Source of the DNA: Paraclostridium ghonii
GTDB lineage: Bacteria > Bacillota > Clostridia > Peptostreptococcales > Peptostreptococcaceae
Direction: 5' to 3'
NCBI RefSeq assembly: GCF_023653455.1
Contig: NZ_JAKEDR010000033.1
Span: 1-25,270 of the forward strand
DNA: 25,270 nt
The notes beneath the pieces were generated by a model. That model worked only from the letters and a program-made list of their open reading frames with translations, did not search any database and was not told the DNA's origin. Position numbers and translations under genes: made by a program. Below are positions 16,978 to 25,161 of the stretch, one piece after another (position 1 is the first letter of the stretch; each line of letters starts with the position of its first letter).

Positions 16978-17050
16978 GGGAGTGAGAGTATATTTTAGCT
17001 ACATTTCAAGCATCTTTTCAGCTTGTGTAGCAAAATATACTCTCACTCCC
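16978..17050. repeat. 73-bp palindromic repeat, right copy
   Basis: Same orientation as the copy at 13688-13759, with three differences. Here the outer arms pair without mismatch (GAGTATATTTT against AAAATATACTC). Read on the minus strand in one frame it would encode YEGVRVYFATQAEKMLEM and stop at 16999-17001, nearly the C-terminus of the Imm22-like protein. It is therefore either a relic of a second immunity gene or a mobile hairpin that one gene has recruited as its end. The two copies bound the toxin island. Confidence 0.85.
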
Positions 17051-17075
17051 TCATACCAAGTAATCAAAATTAATA

Positions 17076-17107
17076 GAAAGAGACTGATTTTAAAAGCAGC
17101 CTCTTTC
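17076..17107 (-). terminator. Terminator of the purine permease gene
   Basis: Minus-strand GAAAGAGGCTG (17097-17107) pairs with CAGTCTCTTTC (17076-17086) with one G-U pair and a 10-nt loop, followed by a T-rich but interrupted tract. It lies 20 bp beyond the permease stop codon. Confidence 0.75.
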
Positions 17108-17127
17108 ATCCGATCATTTTAATTTTT

Positions 17128-18462
17128 TTATAATAATACAAACTTCAGTATAAACATTATTGATAATAGTATCAAAGATATATTAACTTCTTTTCTCTTT
17201 CCTGTAGCTAACTTCAATACTGTAAATGATATTATCCCGAATATAATACCATCAGCTATACTATAAGATAGAGGCATCATTGCAAATGTTAAAAATGCTG
17301 GTATCGCATTAGTAAAATCACTAAAGTCTATTTCAAGCAATGAACTCGCCATCATAACCCCAACTAATATAAGTACTGGAGCTGTTGCTTGTGGAGGTAT
17401 TGATGTAAATATTGGAGCAAAGAATAAAGATAGTAAAAACAATAATCCTGTAGTTACTGCTGTTAACCCAGTTCTTCCTCCTTCACCTATTCCAGCTGCA
17501 CTCTCAACATAAGCCGTAACTGTTGATGTTCCAAGTAAAGATCCTGTAGTAGTTGCTATTGCATCTGCAAATAATGCTTCTTTAGCTTTTGGCAACTTAC
17601 CATTTTCGTCTAACATGTTTCCTTTTGATGCTACTCCAACTAAACAACCTACTGTATCAAATAAATCAACAAATAAGAATGTAAATACTACAACTAACAT
17701 ATCTAAACTAAATATTTGATTCATTGGAACTGAAAGTGCTTTTAAAAATATTGGTTCTAATGATGGAACAGATGAAACTATAGCATTTGGTATCTGTACT
17801 AAACCACCTACAATTCCTATAGCTGTAGTTACCACCATAGCTAGTAAAAAAGTACCTTTAACATTTTTAGAAAGTAATACTGCCGCTATAATTAATCCTA
17901 ATATAGATAGTAAAACTGTTGGACTTTGCATATTACCAAGTTGTAATATAGCCCCTCCACCTTCTACTATACCTGCATTTACTAACCCTATGAAAGCTAT
18001 GAATAATCCTATACCTGATGTAACTGCATGTTTTAAAACTTTAGGTATACAATCTATAATCTTTTCTCTTACATTAGTTATAGTTAATAATATAAATATT
18101 AATCCTTCTATTAAAACTGCACATAATGCAAATTCCCAACTATATCCCATTTGTAAAACTACTGTGTAAGCAAAGAATGCATTAAGCCCCATCCCTGGTG
18201 CTAAAGCAATCGGATAATTTGCTAATAATCCCATTACTGAACTTCCTATAAATGCTGCTATAGCTGTTGCTGCAAATACAGCATCTTTATTCATACCTGC
18301 ATCTCCTAATATACTAGGATTTACAACTAGTATATATGCCATTGTCATGAAAGTTGTTATTCCTGCTATAACTTCCGTTTTTACATTCGTCTTATTCTCT
18401 GTTAGTTTAAAAACTCTATCCAACATAGATTTCTTATTATTTGAAGTTTGCGCTGCTTGCAT
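17128..18462 (-). CDS. pbuG: Guanine/hypoxanthine permease, PbuG/AzgA-type NCS2
   Basis: A 444-aa polytopic membrane protein importing purine bases, probably guanine and hypoxanthine by proton symport. It belongs to the AzgA-like branch of the NCS2 family: the N-terminal KTEVIAGITTFMTMAYILVVNP, the APGMGLNAFFAY signature of the first half and the FTFLFVDLFDTVGCLVG signature of the second half are all present. Around 12-14 hydrophobic segments are visible. Start choice: AGGAGGA lies 7 nt before the ATG of MQAAQTSNNKK. It is monocistronic, with its own promoter (18532-18560) containing a PurBox, and a terminator. It lies downstream of guaBA in the same direction, but guaA has its own terminator. 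The exact base specificity is inferred from family only. Confidence 0.9.
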   Translation of the reverse strand: MQAAQTSNNKKSMLDRVFKLTENKTNVKTEVIAGITTFMTMAYILVVNPSILGDAGMNKDAVFAATAIAAFIGSSVMGLLANYPIALAPGMGLNAFFAYTVVLQMGYSWEFALCAVLIEGLIFILLTITNVREKIIDCIPKVLKHAVTSGIGLFIAFIGLVNAGIVEGGGAILQLGNMQSPTVLLSILGLIIAAVLLSKNVKGTFLLAMVVTTAIGIVGGLVQIPNAIVSSVPSLEPIFLKALSVPMNQIFSLDMLVVVFTFLFVDLFDTVGCLVGVASKGNMLDENGKLPKAKEALFADAIATTTGSLLGTSTVTAYVESAAGIGEGGRTGLTAVTTGLLFLLSLFFAPIFTSIPPQATAPVLILVGVMMASSLLEIDFSDFTNAIPAFLTFAMMPLSYSIADGIIFGIISFTVLKLATGKRKEVNISLILLSIMFILKFVLL

Positions 18463-18531
18463 ATCCTTCCTCCTAATTTTACAAAATATAATTTATAATT
18501 TCGTTCGTGTTTTAACTTACCTTGCAACTTA

Positions 18532-18560
18532 ATTATATAATATAGTTCGGATTTAAGCAA
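18532..18560 (-). promoter_or_regulatory. Promoter of pbuG with PurBox in the spacer
   Basis: On the minus strand, TTGCTT (18555-18560) and a perfect TATAAT (18532-18537) are 17 bp apart. The 17-bp spacer begins with AAATCCGAACTAT (18542-18554), an exact match to the Bacillus PurBox consensus AWWWCCGAACWWT. A repressor bound here would block RNA polymerase directly. Confidence 0.65.
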
Positions 18561-18564
18561 CCTT

Positions 18565-18608
18565 TTTTACGAATATTTTATTACTCTTTAATAAAATAGT
18601 TCGTTAAT
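18565..18608. promoter_or_regulatory. Second PurBox-like pair upstream of pbuG
   Basis: Minus-strand ATTAACGAACTAT (18596-18608) and plus-strand TTTTACGAATATT (18565-18577) are inverted relative to each other, upstream of the pbuG -35. A further ACGAAC lies in the leader (minus strand, 18503-18508). With the exact box at 18542-18554 this makes a cluster of four ACGAAC-like sites in about 105 bp. Confidence 0.45.
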
Positions 18609-18664
18609 TTTAATACAAATACTATTAAATCAGCTTTTTAGGTTATTATAATTCATAAATAATC

Positions 18665-18700
18665 AAAAAAAAATAAAAAGCATAAGCTTTTTATTTTTTT
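18665..18700. terminator. Terminator after guaA
   Basis: A 13-bp hairpin, AAAAATAAAAAGC (18669-18681) with its complement (18686-18698) around an ATAA loop. It is flanked by A- and T-tracts so it can work in both directions; on the minus strand it closes the guaBA transcript. Confidence 0.85.
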
Positions 18701-18734
18701 ATAATTTATTAATTAAGTGTTCGGATAAACTTTT

Positions 18735-20273
18735 TTATTCCCACTCTATTGTTCCAGGAGGCTTACTAGTTATGTCGTAAACTACTCTGTTAGCTCCATC
18801 AACTTCATTTACAATTCTATTAGATATTTTTTCTAATACATCGTATGGCATTTTGTACCAATCTGAAGTCATACCATCAGAAGAAGTAACAGCTCTTATA
18901 CCTACTAAATAAGCATAAGTTCTTTCATCTCCCATAACTCCAACAGTTTTTACATCCGGTAAAGTTGCGAAAGCTTGCCATATTTCACTGTATAATCCAG
19001 CTTTTTTAAGCTCGTCCATGTATATAGCATCAGCTTCTCTTAAGATATCACATCTCTCTTTAGTTACTTCACCTATAACTCTTATTCCAAGACCTGGTCC
19101 TGGGAATGGGTGTCTGTATATTAAGTCATAATCTATTCCAAGTTCTAAACCTATTTTTCTAACTTCATCTTTAAATAATTCTCTTAAAGGCTCAACTATT
19201 TTAAATTCTATATCTTCTGGTATTCCACCAACGTTGTGGTGAGATTTTATTGTAGCAGCTTCTCCATGTCCACTTTCTACAACGTCTGGATATATAGTTC
19301 CTTGAACTAAGAAGTCCATTTTTCCTAATTTATTAGATTCTTCTTCGAATACTCTTATAAATTCTTCACCTATTATTTTTCTCTTAGCTTCAGGTTCTGT
19401 TACCCCTTTTAACTTAGATAAGAATCTATCTTCACAGTTTACTCTTATTAAGTTCATGTCAAATTTATCTCTAAATATTCTTTCAACGTCATCGCCTTCA
19501 TTTTTTCTAAGTAATCCATGATCTACGAATACGCAAGTTAAATTATCTCCTATAGCTTTATGAACAAGTACAGCTGCTACTGATGAATCTACTCCACCAC
19601 TTAATGCACAAAGTACTTTCTTGTCTCCTATAGTTTCTTTTATTTCTTTTATTTTTTCATCTATAAATGAATCTGTCGTCCAGTCTCCACTTACTTCACA
19701 TACACTGTATAAGAAGTTTCTTAATACTTTATCTCCTTCTAAACAATGTTCAACTTCTGGGTGGAATTGAACTCCATATAATTTCTTTTCTATATTATGC
19801 ATTGCAGCTACTGGACAATCAGAAGTAGATGCAGCAACTTCAAATCCTTCTGGAAGAACATCTATTAAATCTGTATGACTCATCCAAACAGTACTAGTAG
19901 AAATTCCTTCGAATATACTTGAACAATTATATTCTATAGAAGTTTTTCCATATTCTTTTTCACTATTAGCTCCTTTTCTTACATTACCACCTAATAAATG
20001 AGCCATTAATTGAACTCCATAACATATTCCAAGTATAGGTACTCCTATCTCAAATATTTCTTTAGTTATTTTTGGAGATTCAGGTAGGTACGCACTATTA
20101 GGTCCTCCTGTAAATATTATTCCCTTTGGATTTTTAGCTTTTATAACTTCTATATCTGTAGTATACGGTAATATTTCACAATACACGTTATTTTCTCTAA
20201 CTCTTCTTGCTATTAATTGGTTATATTGACCACCAAAATCTATTACTAAAACTATCTCATGTTGCTTTTTCAT
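18735..20273 (-). CDS. guaA: GMP synthase (glutamine-hydrolysing)
   Basis: Converts XMP to GMP using ATP and glutamine. The 512-aa chain has an N-terminal class I glutaminase (Cys84 in GICYGVQ; His171 and Glu173 in FHPEVE), an ATP pyrophosphatase domain with the P-loop LSGGVDSS at 224-231, and the dimerisation domain with [14 protein letters not shown] and the invariant end [10 protein letters not shown]. It follows guaB with a gap of only 2 bp, and AGGGGAGGT near the guaB stop serves as its ribosome site. It is the last step of the IMP-to-GMP branch controlled by the riboswitch upstream of guaB. Confidence 0.98.
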   Translation of the reverse strand: MKKQHEIVLVIDFGGQYNQLIARRVRENNVYCEILPYTTDIEVIKAKNPKGIIFTGGPNSAYLPESPKITKEIFEIGVPILGICYGVQLMAHLLGGNVRKGANSEKEYGKTSIEYNCSSIFEGISTSTVWMSHTDLIDVLPEGFEVAASTSDCPVAAMHNIEKKLYGVQFHPEVEHCLEGDKVLRNFLYSVCEVSGDWTTDSFIDEKIKEIKETIGDKKVLCALSGGVDSSVAAVLVHKAIGDNLTCVFVDHGLLRKNEGDDVERIFRDKFDMNLIRVNCEDRFLSKLKGVTEPEAKRKIIGEEFIRVFEEESNKLGKMDFLVQGTIYPDVVESGHGEAATIKSHHNVGGIPEDIEFKIVEPLRELFKDEVRKIGLELGIDYDLIYRHPFPGPGLGIRVIGEVTKERCDILREADAIYMDELKKAGLYSEIWQAFATLPDVKTVGVMGDERTYAYLVGIRAVTSSDGMTSDWYKMPYDVLEKISNRIVNEVDGANRVVYDITSKPPGTIEWE

Positions 20274-20275
20274 TC

Positions 20276-21778
<1,503 letters not shown>

Positions 21779-21855
21779 CTATTTATTATTTTTTATATAA
21801 TCACTTCTTTTTATACTGTTTCTACATTAAAACTCTATTTTATTAAAAATGGGTA

Positions 21856-21907
21856 CAAAAAAACCTGTATAATAACTTCGTTTATAAGTGAAATTACTAT
21901 ACAGGTT
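21856..21907 (-). terminator. Riboswitch-controlled terminator ahead of guaB
   Basis: Minus-strand AACCTGTATAGTAA (21894-21907) pairs with TTATTATACAGGTT (21862-21875), one mismatch, followed by seven Ts. Part of the left arm and loop (21884-21901) can instead pair over 18 consecutive positions, two of them G-U, with the 3' strand of the aptamer P1 and its extension (22042-22059). Guanine binding would thus favour termination. Confidence 0.85.
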
Positions 21908-21909
21908 CT

Positions 21910-22039
21910 CAAAACTCTTTTTACACGCAGCTAACTTATAGGGATTTTTGCCAGCCTATAATAGAGAATTGTTATCAACTTCTTATACAGGGGCTTCTTA
22001 TCAGCCTATAAATTTACTTTTACTAACAATAGAGTTTTG
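21910..22039 (-). ncRNA. Structured insert between guanine aptamer and terminator
   Basis: A 130-nt domain closed by a perfect 9-bp helix, CAAAACTCT (22031-22039) with AGAGTTTTG (21910-21918). Inside are a 7-bp helix ATTGTTA/TAACAAT (22024-22030 with 21968-21974) and two look-alike hairpins that both begin TTATAGGCTG: one spans 22011 to 21982, the other 21961 to 21935, each closed by a CC-rich strand ending TATAAG. Most guanine riboswitches have a short linker here. I do not recognise a known aptamer in it: the ykkC/PRPP and ZTP cores are absent. Confidence 0.5.
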
Positions 22040-22051
22040 TCTATAATAATT

Positions 22052-22124
22052 TCACTCATAGTCAGAGTATTTTCGGTACTCCGGTAGAAACTCTCAGACC
22101 ATATCTCCGAGTATATATGAGTGA
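22052..22124 (-). ncRNA. Guanine riboswitch aptamer
   Basis: A clear purine aptamer on the minus strand. P1 is TCACTCATA with TATGAGTGA. P2 is CTCGGA/TCTGAG closing loop GATATGG. The junction reads AGTTTCTACC. P3 is GAGTA/TACTC closing loop CCGAAAA. J3/1 reads GACTAT, with a C at the position that is U in adenine-sensing members, so guanine (or hypoxanthine) is the expected ligand. It controls guaB-guaA through the downstream terminator. Confidence 0.95.
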
Positions 22125-22169
22125 TTTTTGTTTATATTTTTGTATACAATTTTGTATGAGTTGATTACT

Positions 22170-22198
22170 AATTTATCAAATTTTCTTACTTGTGTCAA
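22170..22198 (-). promoter_or_regulatory. Promoter of guaBA
   Basis: A perfect TTGACA (22193-22198, minus strand) with TAAATT 17 bp downstream (22170-22175). The -35 overlaps the stop codon of larC2. Transcription from here would begin about 40 nt before the aptamer. The -10 is weak (4 of 6), so a neighbouring -10 is possible. Confidence 0.5.
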
Positions 22199-22608
22199 CA
22201 ACTAAAAAAAAATTTATTTTTTATTGAGCAATTTATGCTATCATATACAAATTTTATGGATATATTAGCATTTTTAGCTATATTTTTACACTCTTCGTAT
22301 TCTGGCGTAACTTTTATAATTTTATCTTTATAATATCCAATTTTAACTGTTACATCTCCATACTTACAATTTATTTTTTCAAATTTTCTAGAAAGAGTTA
22401 CTCTATTGTACTTTTGATATCTTATTCCAAATGTGCTAGTTTCTGTTAATATGATTTCAGTAAATTTATTTAAATAATTTTTCTCACATAAAACAGATAA
22501 TTTAATTGCCGGTCTATTTTTTTTCATATATATGCTCTCAGTATATACATCAAGAGCTCCTTCTTCTATTAACTTTTCGTATAAATATGAAAATATCTCT
22601 GATGACAT
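22195..22608 (-). CDS. larC2: LarC C-terminal part (LarC2), reached by -1 frameshift
   Basis: C-terminal domain of the nickel insertion enzyme of the nickel-pincer cofactor pathway. The frame is open upstream of this ATG: from the A9 run at 22648-22656 it reads EAVVYEINCNIDDMSSE, and that Asn-Ile-Asp-Asp-Met stretch is conserved in fused LarC proteins, so the ATG at 22608 is internal to the real product. LarC1 and LarC2 together give about 390-398 aa, the normal LarC length. The tail (NKFFFSC) ends in a lysine/phenylalanine-rich stretch. In Lactiplantibacillus plantarum full LarC is likewise known to need a programmed frameshift. Expression of LarC2 alone from the ATG is unlikely for lack of a good ribosome site. 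Confidence 0.85.
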   Translation of the reverse strand: MSSEIFSYLYEKLIEEGALDVYTESIYMKKNRPAIKLSVLCEKNYLNKFTEIILTETSTFGIRYQKYNRVTLSRKFEKINCKYGDVTVKIGYYKDKIIKVTPEYEECKNIAKNANISIKFVYDSINCSIKNKFFFSC

Positions 22609-22637
22609 ATCATCTATATTGCAATTTATTTCATATA

Positions 22638-23372
22638 CTACTGCTTCTTTTTTTTTACTCCAACTATAGTTCTTAACATATTTGGTATTTCAAATTTTTT
22701 ATGACCTATCCCATATCCTATTTGACTTACTTCAAATTCTAATGTATCTATAAACTCGCTACATAATGTTTTTATTATAGCCGCACCTGTAGGAGTAGTA
22801 CATTCTCCTTTTACACTATTTAGTTTAACAGGAACTCCTTTTAATATTTCAATAGTTGCTGGTGCTGGAACTGGCATAATACCATGATCACATTTTACAA
22901 ATCCAGACCCTACCGGAACACAGCTAGAATAAACCTTATCTACATTTAATAAATCTATTAATATTGAGCATCCAACAATATCTACAATAGAATCTATAGC
23001 CCCAACTTCATGAAAATGAATTTTATCTATAGTCGTTCCATGTACTTTAGCTTCTGCTTCTCCTACTGTCATAAATATCTTTTTAGCTCTATCTTTTACA
23101 TTATCATTCAAAGAAGAATTATCAATAATATCGAAAATATCTACTAAATGTCTATGCGCATTAGCTTCTTTAGCTATAACATTAACTTTAGTTCCAACTA
23201 TTCCACTTTCATTTTTTGAGTCTATCTCTATATCAAATTCTTCATTTAGATTAAGTTTCTTTAACTCCTCTAAAAAAATTTCTTTAGGAACTCCTAAATT
23301 TAATAAACTCGCAATAGTCATATCCCCAGATATGCCATTTACTATGTCAAAATATAATATCCTTTCTTCCAT
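22638..23372 (-). CDS. larC1: LarC N-terminal part (LarC1), nickel-pincer cofactor synthesis
   Basis: LarC is the CTP-dependent cyclometallase that inserts nickel into the pyridinium dithiocarboxylate cofactor of lactate racemase-like enzymes. Hallmarks: ILYFDIVNGISGDM near the start, a short histidine segment NAHRHL (the His-rich tract of many homologues is reduced), IHFHEVGAIDSIVDIVG, and CTTPTGAAIIK. In the zero frame it ends GVKKKKQ at a TAG right after an A9 slippery run. I prefer the ATG at 23370-23372 (GTAGGT lies upstream) over one 18 bp earlier that has no site. It follows larB by about 20 bp. LarE and LarA are not in the window. Confidence 0.9.
   Translation of the reverse strand: MEERILYFDIVNGISGDMTIASLLNLGVPKEIFLEELKKLNLNEEFDIEIDSKNESGIVGTKVNVIAKEANAHRHLVDIFDIIDNSSLNDNVKDRAKKIFMTVGEAEAKVHGTTIDKIHFHEVGAIDSIVDIVGCSILIDLLNVDKVYSSCVPVGSGFVKCDHGIMPVPAPATIEILKGVPVKLNSVKGECTTPTGAAIIKTLCSEFIDTLEFEVSQIGYGIGHKKFEIPNMLRTIVGVKKKKQ
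22647..22656 (-). promoter_or_regulatory. Programmed -1 frameshift site in larC
   Basis: The mRNA reads GTA AAA AAA AAG AAG CAG TAG. The heptamer A AAA AAG is the classic strong -1 slip site, as in E. coli dnaX. Slipping back one base gives AAA GAA GCA GTA and so on, joining LarC1 to the LarC2 frame without a stop. Confidence 0.8.
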
Positions 23373-23393
23373 GTGAATACCTACTTTCATATT

Positions 23394-24137
23394 TTAGTCT
23401 AATTTATTTATTGTAGCCGCTAAGTATCCAGCCCCAAATCCATTATCAATATTAACTACAGATATACCAGATGCACAACTATTTAACATTGTTAAAAGTG
23501 CAGAAAGACCATTAAAATTAGCCCCATATCCTACAGATGTAGGAACTGCTATAACAGGAACATCTACTAACCCACCTACTACACTCGGTAAAGCTCCTTC
23601 CATACCAGCTACAACTATTAATACTCTAGCATCTCTAATTATATTCATCTTATTTAATAATCTATGTATTCCTGCAACCCCAACATCATAAACGCTTTCA
23701 ACATCATTACCTAAAAATTTAGCAGTATGATATGCCTCATCTGCAACCGGAATATCAGATGTTCCACCTGTTACAACTACAATTTTACCTTTCCCTTTAT
23801 TTTCTATAGGTTTGTTTTGAATCTTTAATATTCTGGATAATTCTTCATATTCACAATTAGGATATACATATTTAATTTTTTCATATGTTTCTTTCCTGCA
23901 TCTAGTTCCTAATATATTTGAACCTTTTTCATTCATTTTATTTATAATCCCCAATATATGTTCATCGCTTTTGCCTTCACAATAGATAACTTCTGGATAC
24001 CCATTTCTTATTTGTCTATGATGATCAATATTTGCATATCCAATATCCTCATAAGGTAAATTTTTTAACTTTTTCATAGCTAAATCTATATCCATATCAT
24101 TATTTTTTACTTGCTCTAATAAATCTCTAATATCCAT
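23394..24137 (-). CDS. larB: LarB, pyridinium-3,5-biscarboxylate mononucleotide synthase
   Basis: Carboxylates and hydrolyses nicotinic acid adenine dinucleotide, the first step of nickel-pincer cofactor synthesis. The 247-aa chain has a helical N-terminal region, then a PurE-like domain from about 117: VVVTGGTSDIPVADEA, DVGVAGIHRLL, AGMEGALPSVVGGL and PVIAVPTSVGYG. Cys221 (NSCASGIS) stands at the same number as the substrate-binding cysteine I recall for L. plantarum LarB. The start has GGAGGGG 7 nt upstream. larB is the first gene of a larB-larC operon. The partner LarE (sulfur transfer) and a LarA-type racemase must lie elsewhere. Confidence 0.94.
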   Translation of the reverse strand: MDIRDLLEQVKNNDMDIDLAMKKLKNLPYEDIGYANIDHHRQIRNGYPEVIYCEGKSDEHILGIINKMNEKGSNILGTRCRKETYEKIKYVYPNCEYEELSRILKIQNKPIENKGKGKIVVVTGGTSDIPVADEAYHTAKFLGNDVESVYDVGVAGIHRLLNKMNIIRDARVLIVVAGMEGALPSVVGGLVDVPVIAVPTSVGYGANFNGLSALLTMLNSCASGISVVNIDNGFGAGYLAATINKLD

Positions 24138-24172
24138 ACATGCCCCTCCATCAGTCTAAGTTGTTAATGTTA

Positions 24173-24202
24173 ATTTTACCACACTATGCATACCTTTTCC
24201 AA
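24173..24202 (-). promoter_or_regulatory. Possible promoter of larBC
   Basis: TTGGAA (24197-24202) and TAAAAT (24173-24178) on the minus strand, 18 bp apart, with a TG two bases before the -10. It lies about 36 bp upstream of the larB ATG, just beyond the terminator at 24217-24252. Confidence 0.4.
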
Positions 24203-24216
24203 CTGATAAAGCTCAC

Positions 24217-24252
24217 CAAAAAAGAATAAAGCATAAAAATACACTTTATTCT
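24217..24252 (-). terminator. Terminator downstream of the 45-aa gene
   Basis: Minus-strand AGAATAAAG (24244-24252) pairs with CTTTATTCT (24223-24231) around a 12-nt loop, followed by TTTTTT. It closes the ABC-transporter transcript before larB. Confidence 0.8.
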
Positions 24253-24293
24253 AATGATTTAAATTTCAATATATATTTTTTATTTTGAGTATA

Positions 24294-24431
24294 TTATGAG
24301 GTTAAAAGGTACATTATCCTTTGAAAAATTACATGCAGCTGAGTTAATCCGTATCTATTTAAAATAAATATTAATAGTGAACAAAAAATTAATATGATAA
24401 TTATTAAAGTTCTTTTCTTGTTTGTTTCCAT
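24294..24431 (-). CDS. Small membrane peptide, 45 aa, unknown function
   Basis: An ORF starting METNKKRTLI and ending IMYLLTS. A lysine/arginine head is followed by one strongly hydrophobic helix (about residues 8-24) and a short amphipathic tail. The ribosome site AAGGGAGGGAG is excellent, and a terminator follows about 40 bp after the stop. It lies about 100 bp downstream of the ABC ATPase gene and probably shares its transcript. It could be an accessory or immunity-like peptide of that transporter; there is no family match that I recognise. Confidence 0.6.
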   Translation of the reverse strand: METNKKRTLIIIILIFCSLLIFILNRYGLTQLHVIFQRIMYLLTS

Positions 24432-24534
24432 ACAATCTCCCTCCCTTAATAAGAGCAAGTTAATAACGTACTTAACTCACTCTATTTTTATTTTTAGTTG
24501 CTTATATAATAATCAGTTCTTTGATAAATCTGAA

Positions 24535-25161
24535 TTATAAATTTTTTAAATCTATAATCCTATCTGCTGAATCTGAAACATCTTTATCGTGTGTAACACA
24601 AATTATTGTTTTTCCAGATTTTTTTATATCTTTAAAAATATCAATAACTTCTCTTTTATTCTTTTCGTCTAAATTGCCCGTTGGCTCATCAGCTAAAACT
24701 AATTCATATGGCTTTAGCATCATTCTTGCAATCGCAACCTTTTGTTGCTCTCCTCCACTTAAATAACATACCTTTTTGTTTAAATAGCTATTACTTAGTC
24801 TAACTTTTTCCATAACTTTCTCTATATCTTTGCTAGTTATTTCTTTATTATATTTTTTAGATATTTTAATATTATCTTCCACTGTTTCATCTTGCATTAA
24901 TAAAAAATCTTGAAATATATAACCAAAAAATTTTCGTCTAAGTTCTAATATATCTTTTCGAGAAAATTTAGTTTTACCACACAAGTTTACTTCTCCATTA
25001 TCTGCTTTATCTAATAACCCAATAATATTTAATAATGTAGTTTTACCTACACCACTTTCTCCAGTTATACATACAAATTCATTCTTTTTTATAGATATCG
25101 ACACATTTGATAAAACTACTCTTTCATCAAAATTTTTATTAATATTAGTTAATTTTATCAT
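24535..25161 (-). CDS. ABC transporter ATP-binding protein (bacteriocin-export/MacB-like)
   Basis: A 208-aa ATPase subunit. Walker A GESGVGKTT is at 34-42, Q-loop Gln84 in IFQDFLL, signature LSGGEQQ at 134-140, Walker B LVLADEP at 154-160 and the switch His191 in VTHDKD. The short length and the MLKPYELVLADEPTGNLDEKN segment fit the LolD/MacB-type group, including the ATPases linked to lactococcin-972-type bacteriocin export. Its ATG overlaps the stop of the upstream membrane-protein gene (ATGA), with AAGGAG ahead, so the two form one unit. The transported substrate is unknown; no bacteriocin precursor is visible in the window. Confidence 0.9.
   Translation of the reverse strand: MIKLTNINKNFDERVVLSNVSISIKKNEFVCITGESGVGKTTLLNIIGLLDKADNGEVNLCGKTKFSRKDILELRRKFFGYIFQDFLLMQDETVEDNIKISKKYNKEITSKDIEKVMEKVRLSNSYLNKKVCYLSGGEQQKVAIARMMLKPYELVLADEPTGNLDEKNKREVIDIFKDIKKSGKTIICVTHDKDVSDSADRIIDLKNL

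Noticed and set aside
13688..17050. Insertion sequence or transposon
   Set aside because: No transposase or integrase frame is visible and no target duplication was recognised; only the palindromic repeats suggest mobility.
21910..22039. ykkC-type (PRPP) tandem aptamer within the guaB leader
   Set aside because: Tandem guanine-PRPP switches are known, but the conserved ykkC segments are missing, so the insert was left as unassigned.
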